In this document: positions 62,229 to 64,000 of the stretch, in pieces | Layout: every line of letters begins with the position of its first letter | How positions within the stretch are numbered: position 1 is the stretch's first letter | Assembly: GCF_902497555.1 (NCBI RefSeq) | Contig: NZ_CABVGP010000003.1 | Span: forward strand, 1,922,001 to 1,986,000 | From: Amycolatopsis camponoti | Lineage (GTDB): Bacteria; Actinomycetota; Actinomycetes; Mycobacteriales; Pseudonocardiaceae | DNA: 64,000 nucleotides | Reading direction: 5' to 3' | Program-made: the position numbers and the translations under genes | Notes under the pieces: generated by a model | Databases searched by the model: none | The model's input: the letters and a program-made list of their open reading frames with translations, nothing else | Told to the model about the DNA's origin: nothing

Positions 62229-63882
62229 GGACCTGGTCGAAGCCTTCGAGGTGCTCGGGGCGGTGCGTCACGAGGACGACGGTGCCTTTCGCGTGCGCGA
62301 GGACGTTCTTCAGGACGGCGTCGCCGTGAGCGGGGTCGAGGCCCTCGACCGGCTCGTCGAGCACGAGGACCTCCGGCGCGGCCAGGACCGCGCGGGCGAG
62401 GATCAGCCGCTGACGTTGACCGCCGGAGAGCGCGTCGCCGTCCGGGCCGGTGTCGCGGTCCAGGTCGAGGTCGAAATCCGCGGTCGCGCAGGCTTCTCGC
62501 AGCTCTTCGTCGGTGGCGTCGGGCTTCGCGAGCAGGAGGTTTTCGCGGACGGTCGTGTGGAAGACGTGGGCGTCGGCGAGTGCTGCGCTTATCAGTTGGG
62601 GCAGGGCCGCGTACTCGGCGAGCGGATGGCCGTCGAGGAGCACCTGGCCGTCCATGGGGGTTTCGAGGCCGAGGAGGAGCCGGAGCAGGGTCGTCTTGCC
62701 GGCACCACTGGGGCCGAGGATCCCGACGCGCTTGCCGGGCGGGAGGTCGAGGTCGACGTCCCTCAGCGCGGGCGCCCGGCCCGGGTACCGGACAACGGCT
62801 TTCCGGAATTCAATGTGTCCATTGTGGACTTCCCGGGTGTGCTGTGGCCCGGCGGGTCCGGTCAGCACGTCCTTCACGCGGGCGGCCGACGCGCGGATCT
62901 CGGGAACGCGGCGGGCGGCGCCGACGAGCGGCAGGACGACTTCGAAGGCGGTCATGGCGCCCAGGGTGAGCGCGGCGGTCCAGGGCACGGAGGCGTGGGC
63001 GAGCAGCGCGACGGCGGCGGTGGTCACCAGTTGGACGAGCACCCCGGCGGCGGTGAGCGCGGCGGTCTTTCCCGACGCGGTTCGGTCACTCACGGCGATT
63101 TCGTCGACAACGCCGGTCGCCCCGGCGAGGTGTTCGTCGAGGGCCCCGGCGGCCACGAGTTCCCGGTGCCCGGTGACGAGTTCAACGGCCCGTTCGGCAA
63201 GTTCGGCCCGTTTCGGAGCGTCGTCCCGAGCGGCCCGCCGGGTGATCCGGACGACCAGCCACGGCAGCAGCACCCCGGCGACCGCCAGCCCGCCCGCGAG
63301 CGCGACGGCGGCGGACACGGACGCGGTCAGCGTGACCGCGACGGCGGCGGTCCCGACGAGCGCAGCGACTCCGGAGGGCAGCAGCCACCGCAGGACGGCG
63401 TCCTGCAGAGCGTCCACATCGGACACGAGCCGCGTGACGAGGTCACCGCCGGAGAACCGTGAGCCGGGGATGAGTGCCCGGTAGACGCGGGTCCGGAGGG
63501 CGCCGAGCCAGCGCAGGACGACTTCGTGCCCGGCGAGCCGTTCGGCATATCGGAGACCACCGCGGAGCAGGGCGAGGGTCCGGACGCCGACGATGGCGAC
63601 GGTCAGGGCACCGAGCGGAGGCTGTTCGGCGGCGCGGAGGAGCAGCCACGCGGCGGTGGCCATGAGCGCGAGGGCGGCGAGTTCGGCGCCGGCACCGAGA
63701 AGGGCGGCGCGGAGAAGCCGGAGGATGTCTTTGGGGGACAGGGCCCAGACCTCCAGAGCAGCCCCCACCCATCCCGGGGGGCGTCCCCGATCCCAGCCTA
63801 CTGGCGCCGGGGTGCAAAAAGGGGCCGCTCGGCGATCTGTGGACAACTGACCTCCTGTGGACAGAAAAGTTGACAAACCCAT
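62164..63882 (-). CDS. cydC: CydC, thiol/heme ABC exporter subunit
   Basis: 572-aa half-transporter with six membrane helices (about residues 50-310) and an ATPase domain. Walker A is GPSGAGKTTLL, the signature LSGGQRQRL and Walker B VLVLDEP. CydDC exports cysteine/glutathione and is needed for cytochrome bd assembly. ATG 63882 overlaps the cydD stop by 1 bp (TGATG), with GGAGG upstream. The first 45 residues are atypical and less GC-rich in third positions than the rest; GTG 63768 is an alternative start. Confidence 0.88.
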   Translation of the reverse strand: MGLSTFLSTGGQLSTDRRAAPFCTPAPVGWDRGRPPGWVGAALEVWALSPKDILRLLRAALLGAGAELAALALMATAAWLLLRAAEQPPLGALTVAIVGVRTLALLRGGLRYAERLAGHEVVLRWLGALRTRVYRALIPGSRFSGGDLVTRLVSDVDALQDAVLRWLLPSGVAALVGTAAVAVTLTASVSAAVALAGGLAVAGVLLPWLVVRITRRAARDDAPKRAELAERAVELVTGHRELVAAGALDEHLAGATGVVDEIAVSDRTASGKTAALTAAGVLVQLVTTAAVALLAHASVPWTAALTLGAMTAFEVVLPLVGAARRVPEIRASAARVKDVLTGPAGPQHTREVHNGHIEFRKAVVRYPGRAPALRDVDLDLPPGKRVGILGPSGAGKTTLLRLLLGLETPMDGQVLLDGHPLAEYAALPQLISAALADAHVFHTTVRENLLLAKPDATDEELREACATADFDLDLDRDTGPDGDALSGGQRQRLILARAVLAAPEVLVLDEPVEGLDPAHGDAVLKNVLAHAKGTVVLVTHRPEHLEGFDQVLTLEDGRALPASAAGPRPGPR

Positions 63883-64000
63883 CACGCCGCCACCTCCGAG
63901 CACACCCGGCCACCCCGCAGCTCGATCACCCGGTCCGCCAGCGAGACCATCGCCGGCCGGTGCGCGACCAGCACCGCCGTACGGCCCGGCAACAACCGTC
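63882..64000 (-). CDS. cydD: CydD, ABC exporter subunit (C-terminal end only)
   Basis: The last 38 codons of an ABC ATPase run off the window edge: LLPGRTAVLVAHRPAMVSLA, containing the H-loop histidine (VAHRP), then DRVIELRGGRVCSEVAA. Position immediately before cydC with TGATG coupling identifies it as cydD. Confidence 0.85.
   Translation of the reverse strand, partial: RLLPGRTAVLVAHRPAMVSLADRVIELRGGRVCSEVAA

Overview
The window is high-GC actinobacterial DNA with GC-rich third codon positions and many GTG or TTG starts. Gene content and order point to the Pseudonocardiales, and an Amycolatopsis-like genome is the best guess. Two gene blocks that are far apart in Mycobacterium tuberculosis lie side by side here. 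One is purK-purE-fadE25, the TIGR03089 protein, LCP proteins, rmlD-wbbL-manB and fbiA-fbiB. The other is fdx-dapC, dapD-dapE, the LOG protein and gpgS. The comparison with M. tuberculosis is from memory of that genome.

Layout. 1-13 kb: purine genes, acyl-CoA metabolism, a secreted lipase, a Tet(M)/Otr(A)-type ribosomal protection GTPase and small membrane proteins. 13-29 kb: envelope polysaccharide region with two LCP ligases, rmlB, rmlD, five glycosyltransferases, the WbbL rhamnosyltransferase, GDP-mannose pyrophosphorylase and a HhH-GPD glycosylase. 29-34 kb: an operon of proline/glutamine-rich membrane proteins around a GntR regulator, then a GNAT-fbiA-fbiB-Nudix operon for coenzyme F420. 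34-42 kb: ferredoxin and the succinylase-branch lysine/DAP genes dapC, dapD and dapE. They are interspersed with a TetR/FAD-monooxygenase pair, a CHAD protein and small proteins. 41.5-57.4 kb: a secreted-hydrolase island with a DUF3152 lipoprotein, GH18 chitinase, M28 aminopeptidase, two M4 metalloproteases and a GH9 cellulase. Two XRE-TPR regulators alternate with the M4 proteases, and an IS3-family element lies near the end. 57-64 kb: two LOG-family enzymes, a LysR/SDR pair, a degraded crystallin-like gene, an acyltransferase, gpgS and cydDC.

The most unusual signals are non-coding. First, a family of strictly 21-bp modular repeats forms two symmetric 3+3 inverted arrays (25339-25489 and 52577-52726), and a third array is split by the IS element. 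Second, about eighteen genes appear leaderless, with a -10 hexamer placed 6-7 nt before the start codon. In two divergent pairs the two -10 elements overlap. Third, the two regulator-M4 protease modules share a near-identical promoter/operator and recall the NprR-NprA arrangement of Bacillus. All function calls come from reading the sequence; no database search was run.
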